From assembly GCA_963771015.1 (NCBI GenBank), contig CAVYRN010000012.1, forward strand, positions 1 through 64,000: a DNA stretch of 64,000 nucleotides, read 5' to 3'. The DNA comes from CAVSJJ01 sp963771015. GTDB lineage: Bacteria; Actinomycetota; Actinomycetes; Actinomycetales; Dermatophilaceae. The position numbers were made by a program, and so were the translations under genes. The notes under the pieces are model-generated. The model worked only from the letters and a program-made list of their open reading frames with translations. It did no database searches and was not told the origin of the DNA. Of the stretch, positions 8,814-16,957 are shown in pieces; the first letter of the stretch is position 1; each line of letters starts with the position of its first letter.

Positions 8814-9793
8814 TCGACTTCCGTTACCACCTCGTCTCGATCGTCTCGATCTTCCTCGCCCTCGCCGTCGGCATCGTGCTGGGGGCCGGGCCGCTCCAGC
8901 AGGGGATCAGCACGACGGTGTCCACCGAGCTCGGGCAGCTGCGGCAGGACAAGAGCGACCTGCGGGCGCAGCTCGACGCCGAGACCAGGGCCGCGCAGGC
9001 CCGGGACGCCTTCGTGGCCGCGGCCAACCCGACCCTCGTCGCCGACGCGCTGGCCGGCCGGACGGTCAGCCTCGTCGTCCTGCCGGGTGCGGACTCGGCC
9101 GTGACGAAGGCGACGGCAACGATCCTCGAGGTCGCTGGGGCCACGGTGACGTCGACGACGACGATCCACCAGGCCTGGGTGGCGACCGACGCCCAGACGG
9201 CGGAGGCTCGGCGGCAGGTGGCCGACGATATCGCGACGCAGCTGGGAACCGACTCGGCGACAGCCGACGGCTCGATGGTCGACGCGGCCCTGGCCCAGCT
9301 CCTCGTCCATCCGCCGACGACCGTGCCCGGCGGCCTCGCTGCCGGAGCCGACCCGGCGGTCGTCACCAAGGCCGTTGCCGACCTGACCAAGGCGGACCTG
9401 CTCGCGGTCGACGTAGCCGCGCCGGTACCGGCCGATCTCGCAGTCGTCATCGCCCCCGATGCCCAGCAGGGCGCCAGCGACGCCGACAAGGCCGCTGCGG
9501 ATGCGTACGTCACCCTCGTCAAGGCTCTTGACGTGGGCGGCTCGGGCGCCGTCCTCGCCTCCAACGTGGGGGTCTCGGGCGCCCAGGACGCCGTCTCGAT
9601 CGTCACCGAGCTGCGCCGGGATGCCGAGGCGGTCAAGGTCGTCTCGACGGTCGACGATATCGGCCTGCCGATGGGCCGGGCCAGCGTGGTCTTCGCCCTC
9701 ACCCAGCAGCTCGACGGTCAGGCCGGGCAGTACGGCCTGCGCAGCGGGGTGACTGCCGCGTTCCCGCCGCTGCCCTCGCAGACGGCGCCGTGA
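8810..9793 (+). CDS. steB: SteB / MctB-family membrane protein (copper transporter family annotation)
   Basis: 327 residues, equivalent to Rv1698 (MctB). A single N-terminal membrane anchor (LVSIVSIFLALAVGIVLGAG, residues about 8-27) is followed by a coiled coil (LGQLRQDKSDLRAQLDAETR, about 40-60) and a large extracytoplasmic domain. The family name comes from a proposed copper-efflux role in mycobacteria. In Corynebacterium the protein partners SteA in cell separation, and the fused reading frames here (4-base overlaps on both sides) fit the SteA partnership better. No copper-binding Cys/His cluster is visible. Confidence 0.86.
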   Translation: MIDFRYHLVSIVSIFLALAVGIVLGAGPLQQGISTTVSTELGQLRQDKSDLRAQLDAETRAAQARDAFVAAANPTLVADALAGRTVSLVVLPGADSAVTKATATILEVAGATVTSTTTIHQAWVATDAQTAEARRQVADDIATQLGTDSATADGSMVDAALAQLLVHPPTTVPGGLAAGADPAVVTKAVADLTKADLLAVDVAAPVPADLAVVIAPDAQQGASDADKAAADAYVTLVKALDVGGSGAVLASNVGVSGAQDAVSIVTELRRDAEAVKVVSTVDDIGLPMGRASVVFALTQQLDGQAGQYGLRSGVTAAFPPLPSQTAP

Positions 9794-10632
9794 GCCGGCT
9801 CCGTCCGGTGCTGGCGGCCGGTCTGGCGGCCGCGGGCGCCGGGGCGGCATACCGGCTGCGCGCCGCCTTGCCCGAGGGGTGGCGGATGCCGTTCGTGCGC
9901 ACCAACCACGCGGGCGAGGAGGTCACCCTCCTCGAGGGGCCGGCCTACGTCCTGGGGGCGGGCGCCGGCGCGGTCCTCGCCGGTCCCGGACCAGCCCTCG
10001 CCACGGCAGCGGCGGGCCTGCTCGGCGGCATCGACGACCTCGCGGGCGACTCGTCGAGCAAGGGGCTGCGCGGCCACCTGGGCGCGCTGGCTCACGGACG
10101 GCTGACCACCGGCGGCGCCAAGGTCCTCGGCCTCGCCGTCGGCGGCCTGGCCACGGCAGTGCTCGTCGACCGGCGGGCTCGTCGGGAGGGCGAGGCGGAT
10201 GGCGCGGGCACGCCCGGTGCGCTCGGGACCCTGGTCGGTGGGGCGGTGGTCGCCGGCGCCGCCAACCTCGTCAACCTCCTCGACCTGCGGCCCGGCCGGG
10301 CCCTCAAGGCCACCCAGCTGGCCTCGGCGGTGCTGCTCGCCGCGCCGTCGCGGGCCGGCGCGACGTCGGCCGGCGCGGCGCTGGGAGCGTGCCTTCCGCT
10401 GCTCGCCCCCGACCTCCGCGAGGAGGCGATGCTCGGCGACACCGGCGCCAACGCGGCGGGCGCGCTGCTGGGGTCGGCTCTCGTCGAGCGCCTCGGCACC
10501 CGGGGACGGCTGGTCACCCTCGCCATCCTCACCGGCCTCACCCTCGCCAGCGAGAAGGTGAGCTTCACCCGGGTCATCGAGTCCACGCCCGGGCTCCGTG
10601 AGCTGGACGCGCTCGGCCGGAGACCTCGGTGA
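9790..10632 (+). CDS. MraY/WecA-like polyprenyl-phosphate sugar-1-phosphate transferase, divergent
   Basis: 280 residues, mostly hydrophobic helices. MraY-family landmarks are recognisable though shortened: NHAGEEV (residues 39-45), the paired aspartates in GGIDDLAGD (Asp82, Asp83) followed by SSSKGLRGHL, a NLVNLLDLRPGRALK segment (159-173) matching the third-aspartate NxxNxxD motif, and LGDTGANAAG (215-224) matching the family's GDxGS region. These residues bind the nucleotide sugar and magnesium in MraY and WecA. Family members transfer a sugar-1-phosphate to a polyprenyl phosphate. Which sugar is unknown, and MurNAc-pentapeptide is unlikely since mraY normally sits in the dcw cluster. It overlaps both neighbours by four bases. 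Confidence 0.72.
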   Translation: MSRLRPVLAAGLAAAGAGAAYRLRAALPEGWRMPFVRTNHAGEEVTLLEGPAYVLGAGAGAVLAGPGPALATAAAGLLGGIDDLAGDSSSKGLRGHLGALAHGRLTTGGAKVLGLAVGGLATAVLVDRRARREGEADGAGTPGALGTLVGGAVVAGAANLVNLLDLRPGRALKATQLASAVLLAAPSRAGATSAGAALGACLPLLAPDLREEAMLGDTGANAAGALLGSALVERLGTRGRLVTLAILTGLTLASEKVSFTRVIESTPGLRELDALGRRPR

Positions 10633-12248
10633 CCCGGACGCGCACGGCGGCGACCGGGATCGCCGGCGCGGCGGGGCTCATCGCCGTGACGACCCTGGTC
10701 GCGCGCGCAGCCGGCTTCGCCCGCACCCTCGTCTTCGCGGACTCCGTCCGCACCGGTGGCGTCGGTGCGGTGTACAACAGCGTCAACGCCCTCCCCAACG
10801 TCCTCTACGAGATCGCGGCCGGCGGCATCCTCGCCGCCGTGGCGATCCCCGTCATCGCCGGCCACCTCGGCCGCGGCGACGAGCCCCGAGCACACCACAG
10901 CGCCTCGGCCCTGCTCACCTGGTGCCTGGCCGTCCTCGTGCCGCTCGCGGCGCTCCTCGCACTCCTCGCCCCCGTTCTCAGTGGCTGGATCGTCGACCCG
11001 CGGATCCCGGGTGGCGGCGATGCCGGAACGCTCATGCTCCGGGTCTTCGCCGTCCAGATCCCGCTCTACGGCATCGGGATCGTTCTCGTCGGGCTGCTCC
11101 AGGCACATCGGCGGTTCTTCGCCCCGGCGCTGGCGCCGCTGCTGTCCAGCCTCGTCGTCATCACGACCTACCTCACCTACGGCGCGCTCGTCGACGGAGC
11201 GACCGACCCCACCGCCGTCGACCGCTCGGCACTCCAGCTGCTCGCCTGGGGCACGACCGTGGGCGTCGCGGCGCTCAGCCTGCCGTTGCTGGTCCCCGCG
11301 TGGCGGGTCGGCTGGCGATGGACCCCGACGTTCCGCTTCGCCGAGGGAGACGCCAGGCGGTCGGCCTCGCTGGCCGTCGCCGGGCTCGTCGCCCTGGTCG
11401 CCCAGCAGCTCGCCGTCGTCGTCACGCTGTGGGTGTCCAACCACGACGGCGGCGCCGGGGCGGTCTCCGTCTACGGCTACATCCAGGCCGTCTACCTGCT
11501 GCCGTATGCCGTCCTCGCGGTGCCCGTCGCGACCGCCGCATTCCCGACGCTCGCCCGGGGCGGCGACGCGGGCAGCGTGGCGACCCTCGCCCGGTCGCTC
11601 CGGGCGGTCCTCGTCCTCTCCGGCCTCGGTGTCGCCGTTCTTGCCGCTGCCGCCCCCTCGGTGCAGGCGTTCTTCGTGGCCCTCGACGCCCGGCGTGGCG
11701 ACGGTCGCACCAGCGCCGCGGCGCTGGCCGCCCTCGGCGATGCGCTGACGGCATACGCCCCCGGGATCCTCGGCTTCGGGGCCGCGGCCCTGCTGACCCG
11801 GGCCGTCTACGTCCGCGGCCGTCCCCGGGTCGCCGGGGTGGCCGTCGCGGGTGGCTGGGTCGTGGCCGCGCTCGTGCCGTTGGCGCTGCTGCGGGCCGAC
11901 GCCGGGCCCACGAGGACCCTCGTCACGCTCGGGGTGTCGTCATCGGCCGGGATGACCGTGGCGGCCGTGGCGCTCGGGGTCCTCGTCCACCGCGCGTGGG
12001 GGAGCGGCGCACTCGGCGGGGCGGTCCGGACGGTGGTCGTCGTCCTCGGCGGGGTCCTCGTCGGCTCGGGCGCGGCCGCGCTGCTCGCTCCGCCGGCCGG
12101 CAGCGGCCTCGGTCCGTCCCTGGTCAGCGGGCTCGTCACGGGGGCGATCGCTGCGCTCGGCTACGCCGCGGTCGTGGCGCTCGTCGACCGTGACACCGCC
12201 GGCCAGGTGCGCGCCCGGCTGACGCGGCGACGGGAGTCGGTGACATGA
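10629..12248 (+). CDS. MurJ/MviN-like lipid-linked glycan flippase (MOP superfamily)
   Basis: 539 residues with about 13-14 predicted membrane helices. The N-terminal region (LVARAAGFARTLVFA, VYNSVNALPNVLYEIAAGGIL at 24-80) matches the MurJ pattern of a helix with conserved Arg followed by an N-x-P-N-x-L segment; YGYIQAVYLLPYAVLAVPVA is a typical later helix pair. MurJ proteins flip lipid-linked sugars across the membrane. The principal mycobacterial MurJ is much longer, and a second copy near the chromosome end is usual, so this one is probably a paralogue for another lipid-linked glycan. GTG 10629 overlaps the upstream stop. Confidence 0.8.
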   Translation: MTRTRTAATGIAGAAGLIAVTTLVARAAGFARTLVFADSVRTGGVGAVYNSVNALPNVLYEIAAGGILAAVAIPVIAGHLGRGDEPRAHHSASALLTWCLAVLVPLAALLALLAPVLSGWIVDPRIPGGGDAGTLMLRVFAVQIPLYGIGIVLVGLLQAHRRFFAPALAPLLSSLVVITTYLTYGALVDGATDPTAVDRSALQLLAWGTTVGVAALSLPLLVPAWRVGWRWTPTFRFAEGDARRSASLAVAGLVALVAQQLAVVVTLWVSNHDGGAGAVSVYGYIQAVYLLPYAVLAVPVATAAFPTLARGGDAGSVATLARSLRAVLVLSGLGVAVLAAAAPSVQAFFVALDARRGDGRTSAAALAALGDALTAYAPGILGFGAAALLTRAVYVRGRPRVAGVAVAGGWVVAALVPLALLRADAGPTRTLVTLGVSSSAGMTVAAVALGVLVHRAWGSGALGGAVRTVVVVLGGVLVGSGAAALLAPPAGSGLGPSLVSGLVTGAIAALGYAAVVALVDRDTAGQVRARLTRRRESVT

Positions 12249-13342
12249 GGGTCGCTCTGGTCCTCGGCACGAGCGCCGGCGGCGTCGGACGCCACGTCCA
12301 TGACCTCGTCACGGGTCTCGTCGACGGCGGCCACGACGTTCTGGTCGCCTGCCCCGACGCCGTGGAGGAACACTTCGGCTTCTCGGCGGCGGGGGCCCGG
12401 CACGTCGCCCTCGCGGTGTCCGACCGGCCCCACCCCGTCCGCGACGCTGCGGCCGTGGCCACCCTGCGCCGGATCCTGCGCGGCGCCGATGTCGTCCACG
12501 CCCATGGCCTGCGGGCCGGGGCGCTGCTCGTCCTCGCCGCGACCGGTGTGCCGACGCCGGTCGTCGTCACCCTCCACAACGCCACGCCAGGGGGGCGGCT
12601 GGGGGCGGTCTATGCGGTCCTCGAGCGGGTCGTCGCCCGAGGCGCCGACCTCGTCCTCGGCGTCTCGGCCGACCTCGTCGAGCGCCAGGAACAGCTCGGT
12701 GCAGCCGCCACCGCTCTCGCCGTCGTCGCGGCGCCCCGGCCGGGCAGGACCCGCCAGGACCGCACCGCCGTCCGTGCCGAGCTGGGGCTGGACGACGACA
12801 CACCGCTGGCCGTGGTCGTGGCTCGGCTCGCCCCTCAGAAGGGGCTGGACCTGCTGCTCGACGCCCTCGTCCTGCTCGTCGACCGGGTCGAGGTGCTCGT
12901 CGTCGTCGCCGGCGACGGTCCGCTGCGTGAGCACCTGGCCGCCCGTGCCGCCGAGGACGACGTCGCGCTGCTCCTGCTCGGGCAGCGGGACGACGTCCCC
13001 GACCTGCTCGCGGCCGCCGACCTCGTCGTCTCCTCGGCGCTCTGGGAGGGGCAGCCGGTCGGGCTCCAGGAGGCGCTGCACGCCGGCGCGCCGATCGTTG
13101 CGACCGACGCCGGGGGCACCGCCGCGGTCCTCGGGGGCGCCGGCATCATCGTGGCCAACCACGACCCGCAGGCGCTGGCCGATGCCGTCGCCGACGTTCT
13201 CGGCTCGCCGGACCTCACCGTCGACCTGCGCGAGCGGGCCCGGGCCCGGGCGGCCGAGCTGCCGACCCGGGCCGACGCCGTCGCCGACGCGGTGGCGGCA
13301 TACCGGAGGGTCCGGAAGGGCCCCGGGGCATCCGAGACGTGA
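12245..13342 (+). CDS. Glycosyltransferase family 4 (GT-B fold)
   Basis: 365 residues. The N-terminal Rossmann half begins MRVALVLGTSAGGVGRHVHD, with the glycine-rich acceptor loop. The C-terminal half has VARLAPQKGLDLLLDAL, a V-V-A-G-D-G-P-L strand-turn, and the retaining E-x7-E motif in WEGQPVGLQEALHAGAP (about 266-282). Family members transfer a sugar from NDP- or GDP-sugar to a lipid or glycan acceptor on the cytoplasmic side. Its start overlaps the flippase stop (ATGA). Together with the MraY-like transferase and the flippase this makes a plausible three-step glycan pathway; the sugar is unknown. Confidence 0.85.
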   Translation: MRVALVLGTSAGGVGRHVHDLVTGLVDGGHDVLVACPDAVEEHFGFSAAGARHVALAVSDRPHPVRDAAAVATLRRILRGADVVHAHGLRAGALLVLAATGVPTPVVVTLHNATPGGRLGAVYAVLERVVARGADLVLGVSADLVERQEQLGAAATALAVVAAPRPGRTRQDRTAVRAELGLDDDTPLAVVVARLAPQKGLDLLLDALVLLVDRVEVLVVVAGDGPLREHLAARAAEDDVALLLLGQRDDVPDLLAAADLVVSSALWEGQPVGLQEALHAGAPIVATDAGGTAAVLGGAGIIVANHDPQALADAVADVLGSPDLTVDLRERARARAAELPTRADAVADAVAAYRRVRKGPGASET

Positions 13343-13408
13343 GACGCCCCCGAGCCACGGTGAGTCGCGGCCCGGACCAGCTCCGGGAATGACGTAGAGT
13401 TGAAGCCC

Positions 13409-15169
13409 GTGGTGCAGACGAAACAGATCTTCGTGACCGGGGGCGTCGCCTCTTCGCTCGGCAAGGGCCTCACGGCCTCCAGCCTCGGACACCTGCTCCG
13501 TGCGCGCGGCTTGCGGGTCACCATGCAGAAGCTCGATCCGTACCTCAACGTGGACCCCGGGACGATGAACCCGTTCCAGCACGGTGAGGTGTTCGTCACC
13601 GACGACGGAGCCGAGACCGACCTCGACATCGGGCACTACGAACGGTTCCTCGACGTCAACCTCCACGGCAACGCCAACGTGACGACCGGCCAGGTCTACA
13701 GCCGGGTCATCGCCAAGGAGCGCCGCGGCGAGTACCTCGGCGACACCGTCCAGGTCATCCCACACATCACGAACGAGCTCAAGGCGCGGATGCGGGCCCA
13801 GGCAGCCGGCTCGCCGGGCGTCTCGGACCGGGACGCGCCGCACATCATCATCACCGAGATCGGCGGCACCGTCGGTGACATCGAGTCGCTGCCGTTCCTC
13901 GAGGCGGCGCGCCAGGTCCGCCACGACCTCGGCCGCGACAGCGTCTTCTTCCTCCACGTCTCGCTCGTGCCCTACCTCGCCCCCAGCGGGGAGCTGAAGA
14001 CCAAGCCCACCCAGCACTCGGTCGCCGCCATGCGTCAGCTCGGCCTGCAGCCGGACGGGCTGGTCCTGCGGGCCGACCGGGAGATCCCCGAGGCGATCAA
14101 GCGCAAGATCTCGCTCATGTGCGATGTCGATGTCGAGGCGGTCACCGCCGCGGTCGACGCGCCGAGCATCTATGACATCCCCAAGGTGCTGCACCGCGAG
14201 GGCCTCGACGCCTACGTCATCCGCCGGCTCGGACTGGGTTTCCGCGATGTCGACTGGACGGCCTGGGACCGGCTCCTCGACCGGGTCCACGAACCCGCCG
14301 AGGAGGTCGAGGTCGCGCTCGTCGGCAAGTACATCGACCTTCCCGACGCCTACCTGTCGGTGACCGAGGCCCTGCGGGCAGGCGGCTTCCACCACGACGC
14401 CAAGGTTCGGATCCGCTGGGTCGTCTCCGACGACTGCGTGACCGACGCCGGGGCGAACAAGGCGCTCGGCGGGGTCGACGCGATCGTCGTGCCCGGCGGG
14501 TTCGGGGTGCGCGGCATCGAGGGCAAGGTCGGCGCGCTGCGCTGGGCGCGCGAGCGTCAGGTTCCCGCCCTGGGGCTGTGTCTGGGCCTGCAGTGCATGG
14601 TCATCGAGTTCGCCCGCAACGTCGCCGGCATCGAGGGGGCGAGCTCGACCGAGTTCGACCCGCAGACCCCCGCGCCGGTCATCGCGACGATGGAGGAGCA
14701 GAAGGCCTTCGTCGAGGGCGCCGGCGACCTCGGCGGGACGATGCGGCTCGGCGCGTACCCGGCGGCCCTCGTCGCGGGGACGATCGTCGCGGAGGCATAC
14801 GGGGAGGCCGACGTGTCCGAGCGGCATCGCCACCGCTACGAGGTCAACAACCGCTACCGGGACGAGCTTGGGGCGGCCGGCCTCGTCTTCAGCGGGACGT
14901 CGCCGGACGGGCACCTCGTCGAGTTCGTCGAGCTCCCCCGTGAGGTCCACCCCTACTACGTCTCGACCCAGGCGCACCCCGAGTTCAAGTCACGGCCGAC
15001 CCGGGCCCACCCCCTCTTCGCCGGCCTCGTGGGCGCCGCCATCGAGGCGCAGCGGGCCTCGCGGCTCGTCGAGGTCGAGCGGCCCAAGCACCCGTCCGAG
15101 CACATGGACCCGGTGGCCGGCGCCTCCACGACCGGGCCGAGCCCGGACACCGTTCCGGCATCGGCCTGA
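13409..15169 (+). CDS. pyrG: CTP synthase
   Basis: Amidates UTP to CTP with ATP and glutamine. 586 residues (typical 540-590 in actinobacteria). The synthetase domain opens with FVTGGVASSLGKGLTASSLG (P-loop) and holds KLDPYLNVDPGTMNPFQHGE. The class-I glutamine amidotransferase has the nucleophile elbow GLCLGLQCMV, and AHPEFKSRP provides the His/Glu pair. The final 35 residues are extra and low-complexity. GTG 13409 or the adjacent GTG 13412 can start; neither has a strong ribosome-binding site. It closes the nucleotide link with the pyr operon 28 kb downstream. Confidence 0.96.
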   Translation: MVQTKQIFVTGGVASSLGKGLTASSLGHLLRARGLRVTMQKLDPYLNVDPGTMNPFQHGEVFVTDDGAETDLDIGHYERFLDVNLHGNANVTTGQVYSRVIAKERRGEYLGDTVQVIPHITNELKARMRAQAAGSPGVSDRDAPHIIITEIGGTVGDIESLPFLEAARQVRHDLGRDSVFFLHVSLVPYLAPSGELKTKPTQHSVAAMRQLGLQPDGLVLRADREIPEAIKRKISLMCDVDVEAVTAAVDAPSIYDIPKVLHREGLDAYVIRRLGLGFRDVDWTAWDRLLDRVHEPAEEVEVALVGKYIDLPDAYLSVTEALRAGGFHHDAKVRIRWVVSDDCVTDAGANKALGGVDAIVVPGGFGVRGIEGKVGALRWARERQVPALGLCLGLQCMVIEFARNVAGIEGASSTEFDPQTPAPVIATMEEQKAFVEGAGDLGGTMRLGAYPAALVAGTIVAEAYGEADVSERHRHRYEVNNRYRDELGAAGLVFSGTSPDGHLVEFVELPREVHPYYVSTQAHPEFKSRPTRAHPLFAGLVGAAIEAQRASRLVEVERPKHPSEHMDPVAGASTTGPSPDTVPASA

Positions 15170-15173
15170 CGTC

Positions 15174-15818
15174 GTGTCCGAGCCGCTGGCCGACCGGGTC
15201 GAGCCCAGCCACCCCACGTCCTCCGGGCTGCTGTTCACCGGTCGGGTCTGGGACATCGTCGAGGAGACCTTCGACCTGGGTGCCGCGGGAAGCCTGACCC
15301 GCGAGATCGTCGACCATCCCGGCGCGGTCGCCGTCCTGGCCCTCGACGACGAGGACCGGGTGCTGCTCATCCAGCAGTACCGCCATCCGGTCGGCGCCTT
15401 CGAGTGGGAGCTTCCGGCCGGCCTGCTCGACGTCGACGGAGAGCCGCCCCACGTGACGGCCGCCCGCGAGCTCCACGAGGAGGTCGACCGCACCGCGACC
15501 TCGTGGCACACCCTCGTCGACTATGTGTCCTCGCCCGGCGGCTCGACCGAGGCGCTGCGCATCTTCCTGGCACGTGGCATCGCCGAGGTCCCCGTCGGGG
15601 AGCGGTACGTGCGGCACGGCGAGGAGATGGGTATGCCGGTGCGCTGGGCGAGTCTGGAGGAGGTCCGCGACGCGGTCCTCGCCGATGCGGTGCACAACCC
15701 GAGCCTGCTCCTCGGGGTGCTCGTCGCCCTCGCTGCCCGGGACCGTGGCTGGCGCGACCTGCGCCCGGTGGACGCGCCGTGGCCGAGCAACCCGCGGCTG
15801 CGCGGCATACCCGGCTGA
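15174..15818 (+). CDS. NUDIX hydrolase, ADP-ribose pyrophosphatase type
   Basis: 214 residues, positional equivalent of Rv1700, an ADP-ribose pyrophosphatase. The central Nudix box reads GLLDVDGEPPHVTAARELHE followed by EVD (about residues 80-102). The R-E-x-x-E-E core is intact, but the glycine that normally follows the second glutamate pair is replaced (EEVD), a variation I believe is common in actinobacterial relatives. AFEWELPAGL before it is the typical ADPRase lead-in. GTG 15174 is four bases past the pyrG stop, so co-transcription is likely. Confidence 0.88.
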   Translation: MSEPLADRVEPSHPTSSGLLFTGRVWDIVEETFDLGAAGSLTREIVDHPGAVAVLALDDEDRVLLIQQYRHPVGAFEWELPAGLLDVDGEPPHVTAARELHEEVDRTATSWHTLVDYVSSPGGSTEALRIFLARGIAEVPVGERYVRHGEEMGMPVRWASLEEVRDAVLADAVHNPSLLLGVLVALAARDRGWRDLRPVDAPWPSNPRLRGIPG

Positions 15819-15827
15819 CCATCTCGG

Positions 15828-15872
15828 TTCGAGGTATTCCGGTGCCGTCTGGGGGCACCCGAATACCTCGAA
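15828..15872. repeat. Palindromic repeat, copy 1
   Basis: TTCGAGGTATTC and GAATACCTCGAA form a perfect 12-bp stem. After one mismatch the stem continues with GGTGCC/GGCACC around a short GTCTGGG-type loop. The 42-base core is repeated identically at 15894-15935. Confidence 0.93.
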
Positions 15873-15893
15873 CCACGCGCCCGCCGCCGGGTG

Positions 15894-15935
15894 GAGGTAT
15901 TCCGGTGCCGTCTGGGGGCACCCGAATACCTCGAA
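15894..15935. repeat. Palindromic repeat, copy 2
   Basis: Same 42-base palindrome as copy 1, 63 bases downstream, in the same orientation. Only the two outermost bases of the left arm differ. Both copies sit between the NUDIX stop and the PPK2 start and could be a double terminator, a REP/BIME-like element or a regulator-binding pair. Confidence 0.93.
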
Positions 15936-16022
15936 TGCGACGTGGGACACCGCGGCCGCGACCTTGCTGACCCGCGGTGGGAGCGGAAGGATGCCAGGCA
16001 GGACCCACGAAGGACGGCACCG

Positions 16023-16883
16023 ATGAACAAGACCGCGCCACTGCCCGAGGGAGCCAACGACGTCGGCTTCGTCCCCGGACACGCCGACCCGGACAACTAC
16101 ACCAAGTCCGGTCGGCTCAAGAAGGGGGTCTATGAGGCCGAGATGGAGCGCCTGCAGGAGCAGCTCGTCCTGCTCCAGTACTGGATCCAGACCCAGGGCC
16201 TGAAGGTCCTCGTCATCTTCGAGGGGCGTGGGTCGGCGGGCAAGGGCGGCGTCATCAAGAGGATCACCGAGCGGACGAGCCCGCGCACCGTGCGGGTCAT
16301 CGCGCTGCCGAAGCCGACCGAGCGTCAGCAGACCCAGTGGTACTTCCAGCGGTATGCCGAGTACCTGCCGGCCGCGGGGGAGATGGTCCTGTTCGACCGA
16401 AGCTGGTACAACCGCAGCAACGTCGAGTGGGTCATGGGCTACTGCAGCGACGAGGAGCATCAGGAGTTCCTGCGGTCCTGTCCCGAGTTCGAGCGGATGC
16501 TCGTCCGGTCCGGGATCGTCGTCCTCAAGTACTGGTTCTCGGTGTCCTTCGAGGAGCAGCGTCGCCGGTTCGAGGCGCGCAACGCCGAGCCGCTCAAGCG
16601 GTGGAAGCTCTCCGACATGGACCTGGCCGAGCACGAGCTCTACGTCAGGTACTCGATGGCCAAGGACACGACCTTCCAGTACACCGACATCAAGCAGGCT
16701 CCCTGGTACGTCGTCCCCTCCGACGACAAGCGGGCGGCTCGGCTGAACTGCACCAGCCACCTGCTCTCGCAGTTCGACTACGTGGATGTCGCCCCGGACG
16801 TCGTCGAGCTGCCCGTCATGCGGCAGATCCCCTATGTCCGACCGCCGATCCACGAGCAGACGTTCGTGCCGCGGCTGTTCTGA
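16023..16883 (+). CDS. ppk2: PPK2-family polyphosphate kinase with altered Walker A
   Basis: 286 residues. PPK2 enzymes use polyphosphate to phosphorylate nucleoside mono- or diphosphates (often GDP to GTP). Conserved blocks are clear: LPKPTERQQTQWYFQRY, VLFDRSWYNRSNVE (Walker B region, about 124-137), FEEQRRRFEARN and WKLSDMDL. The Walker A loop reads EGRGSAGKGG (residues 67-76), where nearly all relatives have EGRDAAGKGG. The aspartate that coordinates metal and is needed for catalysis in studied enzymes is Gly70 here. ATG 16023 has AAGGACGG upstream. It is transcribed alone after the repeat pair. Confidence 0.88.
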   Translation: MNKTAPLPEGANDVGFVPGHADPDNYTKSGRLKKGVYEAEMERLQEQLVLLQYWIQTQGLKVLVIFEGRGSAGKGGVIKRITERTSPRTVRVIALPKPTERQQTQWYFQRYAEYLPAAGEMVLFDRSWYNRSNVEWVMGYCSDEEHQEFLRSCPEFERMLVRSGIVVLKYWFSVSFEEQRRRFEARNAEPLKRWKLSDMDLAEHELYVRYSMAKDTTFQYTDIKQAPWYVVPSDDKRAARLNCTSHLLSQFDYVDVAPDVVELPVMRQIPYVRPPIHEQTFVPRLF

Positions 16884-16957
16884 CGCACCACGGGGGCGAC
16901 CGGAGCCGACTCGGCCCCACCCGAACGCCCGGCTCGGTCAGCCGGCCCCACCGGTCC

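Noticed and set aside
12161..14977. Minus-strand open frame of about 940 codons opposite the glycosyltransferase and pyrG
   Set aside because: Antisense shadow; no start site, no family-like sequence and both plus-strand genes are certain.
15821..15840. GGTTCGAGGTATTCC resembles the T-arm of a tRNA
   Set aside because: No acceptor, D or anticodon arm can be folded around it, and the segment is fully explained as one arm of the palindromic repeat.
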